Of a stretch of DNA of 64,000 nucleotides, positions 17,386 to 25,383 are shown one piece after another. A program made the translations under genes and the position numbers. Each line of letters opens with the position of its first letter. The stretch's first letter is position 1. Origin of the DNA: Comamonadaceae bacterium UBA4962 (GTDB taxonomy: Bacteria > Pseudomonadota > Gammaproteobacteria > Burkholderiales > Burkholderiaceae_C); the NCBI GenBank assembly GCA_002397315.1, contig DHAE01000004.1, forward strand, positions 124,001 to 188,000. Direction: 5' to 3'. The notes beneath the pieces are model-generated. The model ran no database searches. It was not told the origin of the DNA and saw only the letters and a list, made by a program, of their open reading frames with translations.

Positions 17386-18951
17386 CTACACCGCCTGCCG
17401 CAACACCCTCCGGTACTGCACCGCCTCGGCCACCTGCGCGGGCCCGATGTGCTCCTCGCCGGCCAGGTCGGCGATCGTGCGGGCCACCTTGAGCGTGCGG
17501 TGCGTGCTGCGCGCCGACCAGCCCAGGCGCGCGGCGGCGGACTGCAGGAAGCGGGCGGCGTCCTCCTGCAGGCCGGCCTGCGCGTCGATCTCGCGGCCCT
17601 GCAGCGCCTGGTTGGGTTTGCCCTGGCGGGCCAGGGCGCGCTCGCGGGCGGCGGCGACGCGGCCGCGCACGGTGGCGGATGATTCGCCGGGCACGGCTGC
17701 CAGCAACTGGTCCGCGGGCAGGGCGGGCACCTCCACGTGCAGATCGATGCGGTCCAGCAGGGGCCCGCTCAGCTTGGCCTGGTAGCGCGTGATCTGGTCG
17801 GGCGTGCAGCGACAGGCGCGCTGGCGGGAGCCGAGGTAGCCGCAGGGGCAGGGGTTCATGGCCGCGACGAGCTGGAAACGCGCGGGGAAATCCGCACGCC
17901 GCGCGGCCCGTGCGATCGTGATGCGGCCGGTCTCCAGCGGCTCGCGCAACGCCTCCAGGGCGCTGCGCGCGTATTCGGGGAATTCGTCCAGGAACAGCAC
18001 GCCGTGGTGGGCGAGCGAGATCTCTCCGGGGCGCGGAGGGGAGCCTCCGCCGACCAGGGCCACCGCACTGCAGGTATGGTGCGGACTGCTCGTAGGTCTC
18101 ACGGCCCAGGCTTCGGGCGTGAACCGCCCGGCCAGGCTGGCCACCGCGGCGCTCTCCAGCGCCTCGTCCACCGACATCGCCGGCAGCAGGCCCGCGAAGC
18201 GGTGCGCGAGCATCGACTTGCCCGAACCCGGCGGGCCCACCATGAGCAGGCCGTGCCCGCCCGCGGCGGCGATCTCCAGCGCACGCCGGGCGGCGGCCTG
18301 GCCCTTCACGTCGGCGAGGTCGTCGCACTGCGCGATGCCGGCCGGCGGCATGCCCTGCACGTGGCACCAGCCGTCGTCCGTGCCTCCGCCCGGCTCGCCC
18401 TGGCGGCCGTCGGGCGCAGCGCCTTCGGCCTGCGGCGGCAGAAACCTGGCCACCACGTCGAGCAGATGCCGGGCGCGGTAGATCTCGGTATCGGGCACGA
18501 GCGCCGCTTCTTCCGCGCTGCCCGGCGGCAGCACCATGCGCGCAGCCTCGCCGGCCGAGCGCAGTGCGAGGCTGGTGGCCAGCGCTCCCCGCACCGGCCG
18601 CAGTTCGCCGGAGAGCGACAGTTCGCCCGCGAACTCATGACCCGCCAGGCGCGCACCATCGATCTGGCCGCTGGCCGCCAGGATGCCCAGGGCGATCGGC
18701 AGATCGAAGCGGCCGGAGTCCTTGGGCAGGTCGGCCGGCGCCAGATTGACCGTGATCTTCTTGTTGTGCGGGAATTCCAGCCCCGCGTTCTGCAGTGCCG
18801 AGCGCACCCGCTCGCGCGCTTCCTTCACTTCCACCTCGGCCAAGCCCACGAGTGTGAAGCTCGGCAGGCCATTGGCCAGATGCACCTCCACCGTGACGGC
18901 CGGGGCCCTCAGCCCCAGCAATGCACGGCTTTGCACCAATGCAAGACTCAT
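17386..18951 (-). CDS. comM: ComM/YifB-family AAA+ protein (branch-migration helicase in transformation)
   Basis: 521 residues from ATG 18951, with GGGAGGGA as ribosome site; the frame is open further upstream but without family similarity. The N-terminal ChlI-like domain (SLALVQSRALLGLRAP, ITVNLAPADLPKDSGRFDLP) is followed by the Mg-chelatase AAA+ core with Walker A GPPGSGKS, GEISLAHHGVLFLDEFPEYA as Walker B region and the zinc-like segment NPCPCGYLGSRQRACRCTP. ComM loads onto D-loops and extends heteroduplex DNA after uptake. The neighbours are unrelated. Confidence 0.93.
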   Translation of the reverse strand: MSLALVQSRALLGLRAPAVTVEVHLANGLPSFTLVGLAEVEVKEARERVRSALQNAGLEFPHNKKITVNLAPADLPKDSGRFDLPIALGILAASGQIDGARLAGHEFAGELSLSGELRPVRGALATSLALRSAGEAARMVLPPGSAEEAALVPDTEIYRARHLLDVVARFLPPQAEGAAPDGRQGEPGGGTDDGWCHVQGMPPAGIAQCDDLADVKGQAAARRALEIAAAGGHGLLMVGPPGSGKSMLAHRFAGLLPAMSVDEALESAAVASLAGRFTPEAWAVRPTSSPHHTCSAVALVGGGSPPRPGEISLAHHGVLFLDEFPEYARSALEALREPLETGRITIARAARRADFPARFQLVAAMNPCPCGYLGSRQRACRCTPDQITRYQAKLSGPLLDRIDLHVEVPALPADQLLAAVPGESSATVRGRVAAARERALARQGKPNQALQGREIDAQAGLQEDAARFLQSAAARLGWSARSTHRTLKVARTIADLAGEEHIGPAQVAEAVQYRRVLRQAV

Positions 18952-19013
18952 CGGATGTTCCCTCCCCATTGGGGTGCGTCGTTGGAATGCGGACTGTCGA
19001 GTTCGAATAATAC

Positions 19014-19028
19014 GCACCAACCGGGTGC
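19014..19028. promoter_or_regulatory. NtrC-type binding site
   Basis: A perfect palindrome GCACC-AACCG-GGTGC matches the NtrC consensus GCACC-N5-GGTGC. It lies about 100 bases upstream of the sigma-54 promoter at 19127-19144, the usual enhancer distance. A weaker half-matching copy (TCCCC-N5-GGTGC, 18963-18977) is placed 51 bases further upstream, close to five helical turns away. Confidence 0.75.
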
Positions 19029-19126
19029 AGTTTGCTGCGGAAGAGTCAGGTTTGTAACCATTCCACCTGCGCTGTCACTCTGCGCGCCCCAAGTCCGAGC
19101 AGCTTGCAGGCCCGGCTTTGTCCGAC

Positions 19127-19144
19127 ATGGCACGGTCCCTGCTT
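19127..19144 (+). promoter_or_regulatory. Sigma-54 promoter of the porin-glnK-amtB operon
   Basis: ATGGCACGGTCCCTGCTT has the -24 GG and -12 GC dinucleotides exactly 10 bases apart and fits TGGCAC-N5-TTGC closely (CTGC in place of TTGC). Start of transcription would be near 19154, about 40 bases ahead of the porin ATG. With the NtrC palindrome upstream this predicts activation under nitrogen limitation. Confidence 0.7.
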
Positions 19145-19194
19145 AGTGCAGGCGAATCCCGCCATCGTCCGCACCATCCCGGAAGGAAAAATCC

Positions 19195-19920
19195 ATGACC
19201 CGCGCCTTGAAGTCCCTCAGCGTCGTTCTGCTGGCTGCCGCTCCCGTCCTGGCCTGCGCCCAGCTCACGGCCAACGTGAGCCTCACCTCCAACTACAAGT
19301 TCCGCGGCCAGGACCAGGACGCGAGCAAGACCAAGGCGATCAAGCCGGCCATCCAGGGCGGCTTCGACTACGCCTTCGGCGAGACCGGCTTCTACCTGGG
19401 CAACTGGAACTCCAGCGTGGACTGGCTGAGCGGCAACTCCATCGAGATGGACTTCTACGGCGGCTACAAATTCAAGGCCGGCGGCATGGACCTGGACGTG
19501 GGCGCGCTGACCTACGTCTACCCCGGCAACACCACGGGCAACACCACCGAGCTGTACGGCGCCGCCACCTTCGGCCCGGTGACGGCCAAGTACTCGCACA
19601 CGGTGTCCAAGGACTACTTCGGCTGGGCCGGCGCCAAGACCACCAGCAGCCGCGGGCGCAACACGGGCTACCTGAACCTCGCCTTCGCGCAGGAAGTGGC
19701 GCCGAACACCACGTTCAAGGCGTCGGTCGGCTACACGCGCTTCGCGGGCGACATCAAGGACCTGGGCGTGCCCAACTACGTGGACTACAGCGTGGGCGGT
19801 GCCTACGACTTCGGCGCGGGCCTGTCGCTGACCGCGGCCGTGGCCGGCGCGAACAAGAAGGACTTCTTCGGCCCGGTGAACAAGAACCGGCTGATCGTCA
19901 CGCTCACGAAAACCCTCTGA
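19195..19920 (+). CDS. TorF-family putative porin
   Basis: 241 residues: signal peptide (1-22, ending VLACAQ), then alternating beta strands beginning LTANVSLTSNYKFRGQDQD, the start shared by this putative porin family, and ending with a strand LIVTLTKTL. It should form a small outer-membrane barrel. It is the first gene behind the sigma-54 promoter and is followed after 52 bases by glnK and amtB, so it is probably an outer-membrane channel for ammonium or small nitrogen compounds made under nitrogen limitation. Confidence 0.85.
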   Translation: MTRALKSLSVVLLAAAPVLACAQLTANVSLTSNYKFRGQDQDASKTKAIKPAIQGGFDYAFGETGFYLGNWNSSVDWLSGNSIEMDFYGGYKFKAGGMDLDVGALTYVYPGNTTGNTTELYGAATFGPVTAKYSHTVSKDYFGWAGAKTTSSRGRNTGYLNLAFAQEVAPNTTFKASVGYTRFAGDIKDLGVPNYVDYSVGGAYDFGAGLSLTAAVAGANKKDFFGPVNKNRLIVTLTKTL

Positions 19921-19972
19921 CCGACCCTACCGACAACGGGGCCCGCAGGGCGCCCACCATGGAGATACGCAC

Positions 19973-20311
19973 ATGAAAATGGTGACAGCCATCATCAAAC
20001 CCTTCAAGCTCGACGAGGTGCGCGAAGCCCTCTCGGACATCGGCGTGCAGGGCATCACGGTGACCGAGGTGAAGGGCTTCGGGCGCCAGAAGGGCCACAC
20101 GGAACTCTACCGCGGCGCCGAGTACGTCGTGGACTTCCTGCCGAAGGTGAAGATCGAAGCCGCCGTCGCGGACGAGCTCGTGGAGCGCGTCATCGAGGCC
20201 ATCGAGGGCGCCGCCCGCACCGGCAAGATCGGCGACGGCAAGATCTTCGTGGGCCACCTGGAGCAGGTCGTGCGGATCCGCACCGGCGAGACCGGCAAGG
20301 AAGCCCTTTGA
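19973..20311 (+). CDS. glnK: Nitrogen regulatory protein P-II (GlnK)
   Basis: 112 residues, the standard P-II length. MKMVTAIIKPFKLDEVREAL begins the family, the T-loop GHTELYRGAEYVVDF carries the uridylylation tyrosine Y51, and the B- and C-loop signatures (RTGKIGDGKIFV) follow. The trimer senses ATP/ADP and 2-oxoglutarate and blocks the AmtB pore when not uridylylated. The amtB gene 55 bases downstream makes GlnK, rather than GlnB, the right name. Confidence 0.96.
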   Translation: MKMVTAIIKPFKLDEVREALSDIGVQGITVTEVKGFGRQKGHTELYRGAEYVVDFLPKVKIEAAVADELVERVIEAIEGAARTGKIGDGKIFVGHLEQVVRIRTGETGKEAL

Positions 20312-20366
20312 GGGGACCGCTCTCAGCACAAAGCCCGACGGATCAACGCATTCGAGAGACACAACC

Positions 20367-21800
20367 ATGAAAAAACTGCTTGCTTCCTTCCTGCTGGGGA
20401 TGAGCCTGCTGGCCTCCGGCGGCGCCGCGATGGCGCAGGCCCCGGCCGCCTCCGAGCCCGCCACCGCCACGGCGCCGGCACCCGAGGCCGCTCCCGCTCC
20501 CGCCACCGCGGCTGCTCCGGCCGTGGCGGCCGCCGCCTCCGAGCCGGCCGCTCCCGCAGCGGCCCCGGCACCGAAGCTCGACTCCGGCGACACCGCCTGG
20601 ATGCTGACCTCCACGCTGCTGGTGATCCTGATGGTCATCCCCGGGCTGGCGCTGTTCTACGGCGGCCTCGCGCGCTCGAAGAACATGCTGTCGGTGCTGG
20701 TGCAGGTGTTCGTGGTCTTCTCGCTGATCTCGCTGCTCTGGGCCATCTACGGCTACAGCCTGGCGTTCGGCGGCGAAGGCACGTTCTTCGGCACGTTCGA
20801 CAAGATCTTCCTGAAGGGCATCGCGCCGGACACGCTCTCGACGCTGCTGCCGACGATTCCCGAATACGTGTTCGTGTCGTTCCAGGCCACCTTCGCGGCG
20901 ATCACCGTCGCGCTGATCGTGGGCTCGTTCGCCGAGCGCATCAAATTCTCCGCCGTGCTGATCTTCTCGGTGCTGTGGTTCACCTTCAGCTACATCCCGA
21001 TGGCCCACATGGTGTGGGGCGGCGGCCTGCTGGGCAAGGATGGCGCGCTGGACTTCGCCGGCGGCACCGTGGTGCACATCAACGCCGGTATCGCGGGCCT
21101 CGTGGGCGCCTACATGGTGGGCAAGCGCATCGGCTTCGGCAAGGAAGCGCTCATGCCCCACAGCCTGACGCTGACCATGGTGGGCGCATCGCTGCTGTGG
21201 GTGGGCTGGTTCGGCTTCAACGCCGGCTCGGCCGGTGCGGCCAACGGCGCCGCGGGCCTGGCCTTCGTGAACACCGTGCTCGCCACGGCCGCCGCCACCC
21301 TGAGCTGGCTCGCCGGTGAGGCGCTGCACAAGGGCAAGGCCTCCATGCTGGGCGCCGCCTCGGGTGCCGTGGCCGGCCTCGTGGCCGTCACGCCGGCCGC
21401 CGGCTTCGTGGGCCCCATGGGCGCCATCGTGCTCGGCCTGATCGCCGGCGTGGTCTGCCTCTGGGGCGTCGGTGGCCTCAAGAAGATGCTGGGTGCTGAC
21501 GACGCGTTCGACGTGTTCGGCGTGCACGGCGTGGGCGGCATCGTCGGCGCCATCCTGACGGGCGTGTTCGCCTCGCAGGGCCTGGGCGGCACGGGCGGCC
21601 TGACCCCCGACACCTTCTCCATGGGTGCCCAGGTGTGGATCCAGGTCAAGAGCGTGGCGATCACGCTGGTGTGGTCCGCGGTGGTGGCCTTCATCGCCTA
21701 CAAGATCGCCGACCTGCTGGTGGGCCTGCGCGTCAGCGAGGAAGCCGAGCGCGAAGGCCTCGACATCACCTCCCACGGCGAAACCGCCTACAACCGCTGA
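20367..21800 (+). CDS. amtB: Ammonium transporter AmtB
   Basis: 477 residues. A signal peptide (1-24) is followed by an unusually long linker of about 45 residues made almost only of Ala, Pro, Glu and Ser, then eleven membrane helices starting TAWMLTSTLLVILMVIPGLALFYGGLARSKN. The pore-region sequences VHINAGIAGLVGAY and DAFDVFGVHGVGGIVGAI contain the twin pore histidines. It conducts ammonium into the cytoplasm under control of GlnK from the same operon. Confidence 0.96.
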   Translation: MKKLLASFLLGMSLLASGGAAMAQAPAASEPATATAPAPEAAPAPATAAAPAVAAAASEPAAPAAAPAPKLDSGDTAWMLTSTLLVILMVIPGLALFYGGLARSKNMLSVLVQVFVVFSLISLLWAIYGYSLAFGGEGTFFGTFDKIFLKGIAPDTLSTLLPTIPEYVFVSFQATFAAITVALIVGSFAERIKFSAVLIFSVLWFTFSYIPMAHMVWGGGLLGKDGALDFAGGTVVHINAGIAGLVGAYMVGKRIGFGKEALMPHSLTLTMVGASLLWVGWFGFNAGSAGAANGAAGLAFVNTVLATAAATLSWLAGEALHKGKASMLGAASGAVAGLVAVTPAAGFVGPMGAIVLGLIAGVVCLWGVGGLKKMLGADDAFDVFGVHGVGGIVGAILTGVFASQGLGGTGGLTPDTFSMGAQVWIQVKSVAITLVWSAVVAFIAYKIADLLVGLRVSEEAEREGLDITSHGETAYNR

Positions 21801-21839
21801 GATTCGGCACACCCCCCTGAGCGGCTTTCGCCGCTCCGT

Positions 21840-22010
21840 GCTGCCGCCGGAGGCAACTGCCCTTCGTGCACGTCCAAGCCTGCGCAGGCAGGCTCGGAGC
21901 CGCGGCACTCAGCCCCCCGCTCTCGCCGCGCGAGCGCGGCGGGCAGGGGAACGACGCCGGTGGCCTGGCAAAGCCAGTTCCACGGCGTCTGCTGGCCTGG
22001 CCTGCTCCGC
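21840..22010. repeat. Candidate interspersed intergenic repeat
   Basis: Two nested stem-loops are visible: CGCCGCG-CGAG-CGCGGCG (21924-21941) and a longer imperfect stem (21954-21988) pairing ACGCCG..TGG..TGGC with GCCA..CCA.CGGCGT around an AAA loop. The phrase TGGCAAAGCCAGTTCC is reminiscent of hairpin repeats scattered in Comamonadaceae genomes. Only one copy is in this window, so its repeat nature is from memory and not shown here. Confidence 0.35.
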
Positions 22011-22191
22011 GGCCATCTGATGGATAGAGGCGTGTGGTCATGCATGCAGGGAAACTAGGGTTTATGCGCCGTTCCTTTGAACGATGAAAGGTGTACGGTG
22101 CCAGGAATCTGGAACGGGGCGGCGACTGGTGGCGCCACCCGGGCCGGACGACAACGAGCGATGGATCGAGTTGCTTCTTTTCAGGCATTCA

Positions 22192-22219
22192 GCCCGCCCC
22201 CGAGGCGGGCTTTTTTTTT
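22192..22219 (+). terminator. Strong Rho-independent terminator
   Basis: GCCCGCC (22192-22198), loop CCCGA and GGCGGGC (22204-22210) form a seven-pair all-G/C stem followed by nine T. It is the best terminator in the window, yet it stands 392 bases behind amtB and 95 bases before the SMP-30 start codon. Confidence 0.9.
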
Positions 22220-22314
22220 GGCGCGGCGGCGCCGTGGCCGAATAATCGGGGCCGGGCCGGGAGGTGGCTGCGGCGGTCGCGCCGCCCGAAGGCCCGACGA
22301 CGAGAGGACACCGC

Positions 22315-23298
22315 ATGCACCTGGACATGGACTGGCGCACGGGCAGCCGGGAGCCCGACGCGCTCGGCGAATCGCCGTTCTGGCACCCTTTGGAAACGCG
22401 CCTCTACTGGGCGGACATCGCCGGCCGCGCGCTGGCGCGCTGGGAGCCCGACACCGGCCGCATCGACCGCTGGGACATGCCGAGCGAGCCCGGCTGCATC
22501 GCGCCGACCCGCACCGCGGGCGTGGCCAGCGGGCTGGTGATCGCCCTGCGCGACGGCATCTACCGGGCGCGCGAATGGGGTGGCACCCTGGTGCCCGTCG
22601 CCACGCTGCCCTACGACCCCGCCACCCAGCGTGCCAACGACGGCAAATGCGACGCGCTGGGCCGCTTCTGGGTGGGCACGCTGCATGAACCGCCGGCCGG
22701 GCGCTCGCGCGAGCCGGTGGGATCGCTCTACTGCATCGACGGCCGCGGCAGCGCGACCGCGCCCGTGGTGCGCCGCATGCTGGACGGCGTGATGACCGCC
22801 AACGGCCTGGCCTGGTCGCCGGACGGCCGCCGGCTCTACTGGGCCGACACGCCGGACCACACGGTGAGCGCCTGGGACTGCGATGCACAGGGCGAGCCGG
22901 TGGGCGCGCCGCGCGTCTTCCATTCCTTTCCCCCGAAGCCTGCAGGCTGGCAGCCGGGCGACCCGGGCTACGGCGGCCGCCCCGACGGCGCCGTGGTGGA
23001 TGCCGAGGGCCACTACTGGACCGCGATGTACGAAGGCGGCCAGCTGCTGCGGCTGGCGCCCTCCGGCGAAATCGTGGCCGAGGTGCCGGTGCCGGTGATG
23101 TGCCCGACCATGCCCTGCCTGGGCGGCGCGGGCGGGCGCGAACTGTTCGTCACCTCGGCCCGCAAGGGCCGCCCGGAGAGCGAGATCACCCGCCTGCCGT
23201 GGACGGGCTTCCTGCTGCGCGCCGGCCGGCCGGCGCCCGTGCCGGGCCTGCCGGTGGCATGGTACGAGGAGGCCCGGCTGCCGGCGGGGCTGGATTGA
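22315..23298 (+). CDS. SMP-30/gluconolactonase family lactonase
   Basis: 327 residues; ATG 22315 has GAGAGG about 8 bases upstream. The six-bladed propeller family is shown by LGESPFWHPLETRLYWADI (metal-binding Glu), RANDGKCDALGRFWVGTL (Asn/Asp metal site), GVMTANGLAWSPDGRRLYWADT and DGAVVDAEGHYWTAMYEGG. Such enzymes open sugar lactones such as gluconolactone or arabinonolactone. No sugar dehydrogenase lies beside it; the next gene is glcE, 97 bases on. Confidence 0.9.
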   Translation: MHLDMDWRTGSREPDALGESPFWHPLETRLYWADIAGRALARWEPDTGRIDRWDMPSEPGCIAPTRTAGVASGLVIALRDGIYRAREWGGTLVPVATLPYDPATQRANDGKCDALGRFWVGTLHEPPAGRSREPVGSLYCIDGRGSATAPVVRRMLDGVMTANGLAWSPDGRRLYWADTPDHTVSAWDCDAQGEPVGAPRVFHSFPPKPAGWQPGDPGYGGRPDGAVVDAEGHYWTAMYEGGQLLRLAPSGEIVAEVPVPVMCPTMPCLGGAGGRELFVTSARKGRPESEITRLPWTGFLLRAGRPAPVPGLPVAWYEEARLPAGLD

Positions 23299-23395
23299 CG
23301 GGCGCGGCGCGGCCCTCTGCGGTTCACGTCCGGCGTTCAAAAAATTCACGTTTCCGCCCGGTGCCCGGCGGCGGGGCTGCCGCTACGATGCGGGC

Positions 23396-24535
23396 ATGGA
23401 TTCCGCCCTTCGCCAGATCATCGAGCGCGTGCAGGACAGCGCGCGCGAACGCCGTCCCCTGCGCATCCGCGGGGGCGGCACCAAGGACTTCCACGGCGGC
23501 GTTCCCCTGGCGGGCGAGGTGCTCGACACGCGCGCGCTGTCGGGCGTGGTGGATTACGAGCCCAGCGAACTGGTGGTGACGGTGCGGGCGGGCACGCCGC
23601 TCGCCGAGCTGGAGGCGCTGCTGGCGGGCCGCGGGCAGTGCCTGCCGTTCGAGCCGCCGCATTTCGGCGAGGGGGCCACCGTGGGCGGCATGGTCGCGGC
23701 GGGGCTGTCCGGCCCGGCGCGTGCGAGCAGCGGGGCCGTGCGCGACTTCGTGCTGGGGGTGGAGATCGTCAACGGCCGCGCCGAGTGCCTGCGCTTCGGC
23801 GGGCAGGTGATGAAGAACGTGGCGGGCTACGACGTGTCGCGGCTCATGGCCGGGTCGTGGGGCACGCTGGGTGTCGTCACCGAGGTGAGCCTCAAGGTGC
23901 TGCCCGTGCCGCCCGCCGAGGCCACGCTGCGCTTCGAGCTGCCGCAGGAAGAGGCGCTGCGGCGCCTGCAGGCCTGGGGCGGGCAGCCCTTGCCGCTGAA
24001 CGCCAGCCGCTGGGAGGCCGGCCCGTCCGGCACCGCGGGCGGCGTGCTGCACCTGCGGTTGCGCGGTGCCACCGCGGCCGTGGAATCGGCCTGCCGCGTG
24101 CTGGGCGGGGAGTTGCAGCCGGCGCAGGAGGCCCAGGCGCAATGGTCGGCCTGCCGTGAACAGACCCTGCCGTGGTTCGAAGGCCGGGCCGGGGGCGCCG
24201 CGCTCTGGCGGTTGTCGGTGCCGCCCGCGGCGCCGGCGCTGGCGCTGCCTGCGGGGGGCCCCGAGCCGCTGGTCGAATGGCATGGGGGATTGCGCTGGGT
24301 ACAGGCGCCGGAGGCCCTCGGGCCCGAGTTGCGGGCCGTGGCCCGCGCGGCCGGTGGCGCTGCCACGCTGTTCCGCGCTGCCGCGCAGCGGTCTCCGGCA
24401 CCGGTCGGGATCGCTGCCACCGCAGCGGCGGGCCTGCAGCCGGCGGATGCCGCTCTGGAGCGCATCCAGGCCAGGCTGCGGGCGGCGTTCGATCCCGAGG
24501 GTATCTTCCAGCCCGGCCGCATGCCGGCGGGGTAG
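23396..24535 (+). CDS. glcE: Glycolate oxidase FAD-binding subunit GlcE
   Basis: 379 residues. The FAD-binding type 4 domain is evident: RIRGGGTKDF, LVVTVRAGTPLAELEALLAGRGQ, GEGATVGGMVAAGLSGPARASSGAVRDFVLG and GGQVMKNVAGYDVSRLMAGSWGTLG. It is shorter than GlcD and matches GlcE, which together with GlcD and the iron-sulfur GlcF oxidises glycolate to glyoxylate at the membrane. glcD is not in front of it as it commonly is; an SMP-30 gene takes that place. glcF follows after one inserted gene. Confidence 0.93.
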   Translation: MDSALRQIIERVQDSARERRPLRIRGGGTKDFHGGVPLAGEVLDTRALSGVVDYEPSELVVTVRAGTPLAELEALLAGRGQCLPFEPPHFGEGATVGGMVAAGLSGPARASSGAVRDFVLGVEIVNGRAECLRFGGQVMKNVAGYDVSRLMAGSWGTLGVVTEVSLKVLPVPPAEATLRFELPQEEALRRLQAWGGQPLPLNASRWEAGPSGTAGGVLHLRLRGATAAVESACRVLGGELQPAQEAQAQWSACREQTLPWFEGRAGGAALWRLSVPPAAPALALPAGGPEPLVEWHGGLRWVQAPEALGPELRAVARAAGGAATLFRAAAQRSPAPVGIAATAAAGLQPADAALERIQARLRAAFDPEGIFQPGRMPAG

Positions 24536-24552
24536 GGCTGGGCGGACGACAC

Positions 24553-25338
24553 ATGCGCCTGCTGCGGCACCTCATGGGACGGCACCGCACGCCGTCCACC
24601 AACCGATGGCTGGGGCTGCTGCTGGCCTTCAATGCGGGGGCGGTGAATGCGGGCGGGTTCCTCGTGGTGCACAGCTACACCTCGCACATGACGGGCTTTC
24701 TCTCCACCGTGGCCGACAACCTCGTGCTGGGCAACATGGCGCTGGTGCTGGCGGCCGTCGGCACGCTCTGGGCGTTCATGTCGGGCGCCGGCACCACGGC
24801 GATCATGGTCAACTGGGCGCGCCAGCACCGGCTGCGCAGCGGCTTCGCGCTGCCGCTGCTGCTGGAGGCCGTGCTGATGCTGCTCTTCGGCCTCATGGGC
24901 GCGATCACGCTGGGCTGGCCGACGCCGTTCTCGGTGCCGCTCACGGTGCTGCTGCTCGCCTTCCTGATGGGGCTGCAGAACGCGGTGGTCACCAAAATGT
25001 CTTCGGCCCAGATCCGCACCACGCACATGACGGGCGTGGCCACCGACCTGGGCATCGAGATGGGCAAGATGCTCTACTGGAACCGCCGCGGCACGCCGCC
25101 CGAGGCGCACGTGCACTCCAACCGCGCGCGGCTGCTGCTGTTCGCCAGCCTGCTGGGCATGTTCACGGCCGGCGGCATCGTGGGCGCGGCGGGCTTCAAG
25201 CACGTGGGCTTCGTCTGGGTGGTGCCGCTCGCCGCGGTGCTGCTGGGGCTCGCGCTGCCGCCGCTCGCCTCGGATTTCGGGCACCTGGCGGCGCTGTGGC
25301 GCGCACGCAGGCCATTGCCCCGCCGCCCGGAGCACTGA
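24553..25338 (+). CDS. DUF1275 (YoaK-type) membrane protein
   Basis: 261 residues from the ATG at 24553. Six hydrophobic segments are visible, beginning LLLAFNAGAVNAGGFLVVHSYTSHMTGFLSTVADNL, the family's signature start, and with FLMGLQNAVVTKMSSAQIRTTHMTGVATDLG in the middle. Function of the family is not established. It stands between glcE and glcF, 17 bases behind the former, so it is co-transcribed; a role in glycolate or related transport is possible but unproven. Confidence 0.85.
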   Translation: MRLLRHLMGRHRTPSTNRWLGLLLAFNAGAVNAGGFLVVHSYTSHMTGFLSTVADNLVLGNMALVLAAVGTLWAFMSGAGTTAIMVNWARQHRLRSGFALPLLLEAVLMLLFGLMGAITLGWPTPFSVPLTVLLLAFLMGLQNAVVTKMSSAQIRTTHMTGVATDLGIEMGKMLYWNRRGTPPEAHVHSNRARLLLFASLLGMFTAGGIVGAAGFKHVGFVWVVPLAAVLLGLALPPLASDFGHLAALWRARRPLPRRPEH

Positions 25339-25383
25339 ACGCCCGGCGGGCCGACACCACGACATTCCCACGACACGATCACC

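Larger units (their letters stand above)
21801..22314. other. Intergenic region with hairpins and an orphan terminator
   Basis: About 510 bases without a protein gene. It holds, in order, a hairpin GAGCGGC-TTTC-GCCGCTC (21819-21836) that may end the amtB transcript although no T run follows, a hairpin-rich repeat-like block (about 21840-22010), a less G+C-rich stretch (22020-22190) with self-complementary segments, and a strong intrinsic terminator (22192-22219). The last 95 bases are the leader of the SMP-30 gene. Confidence 0.5.
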
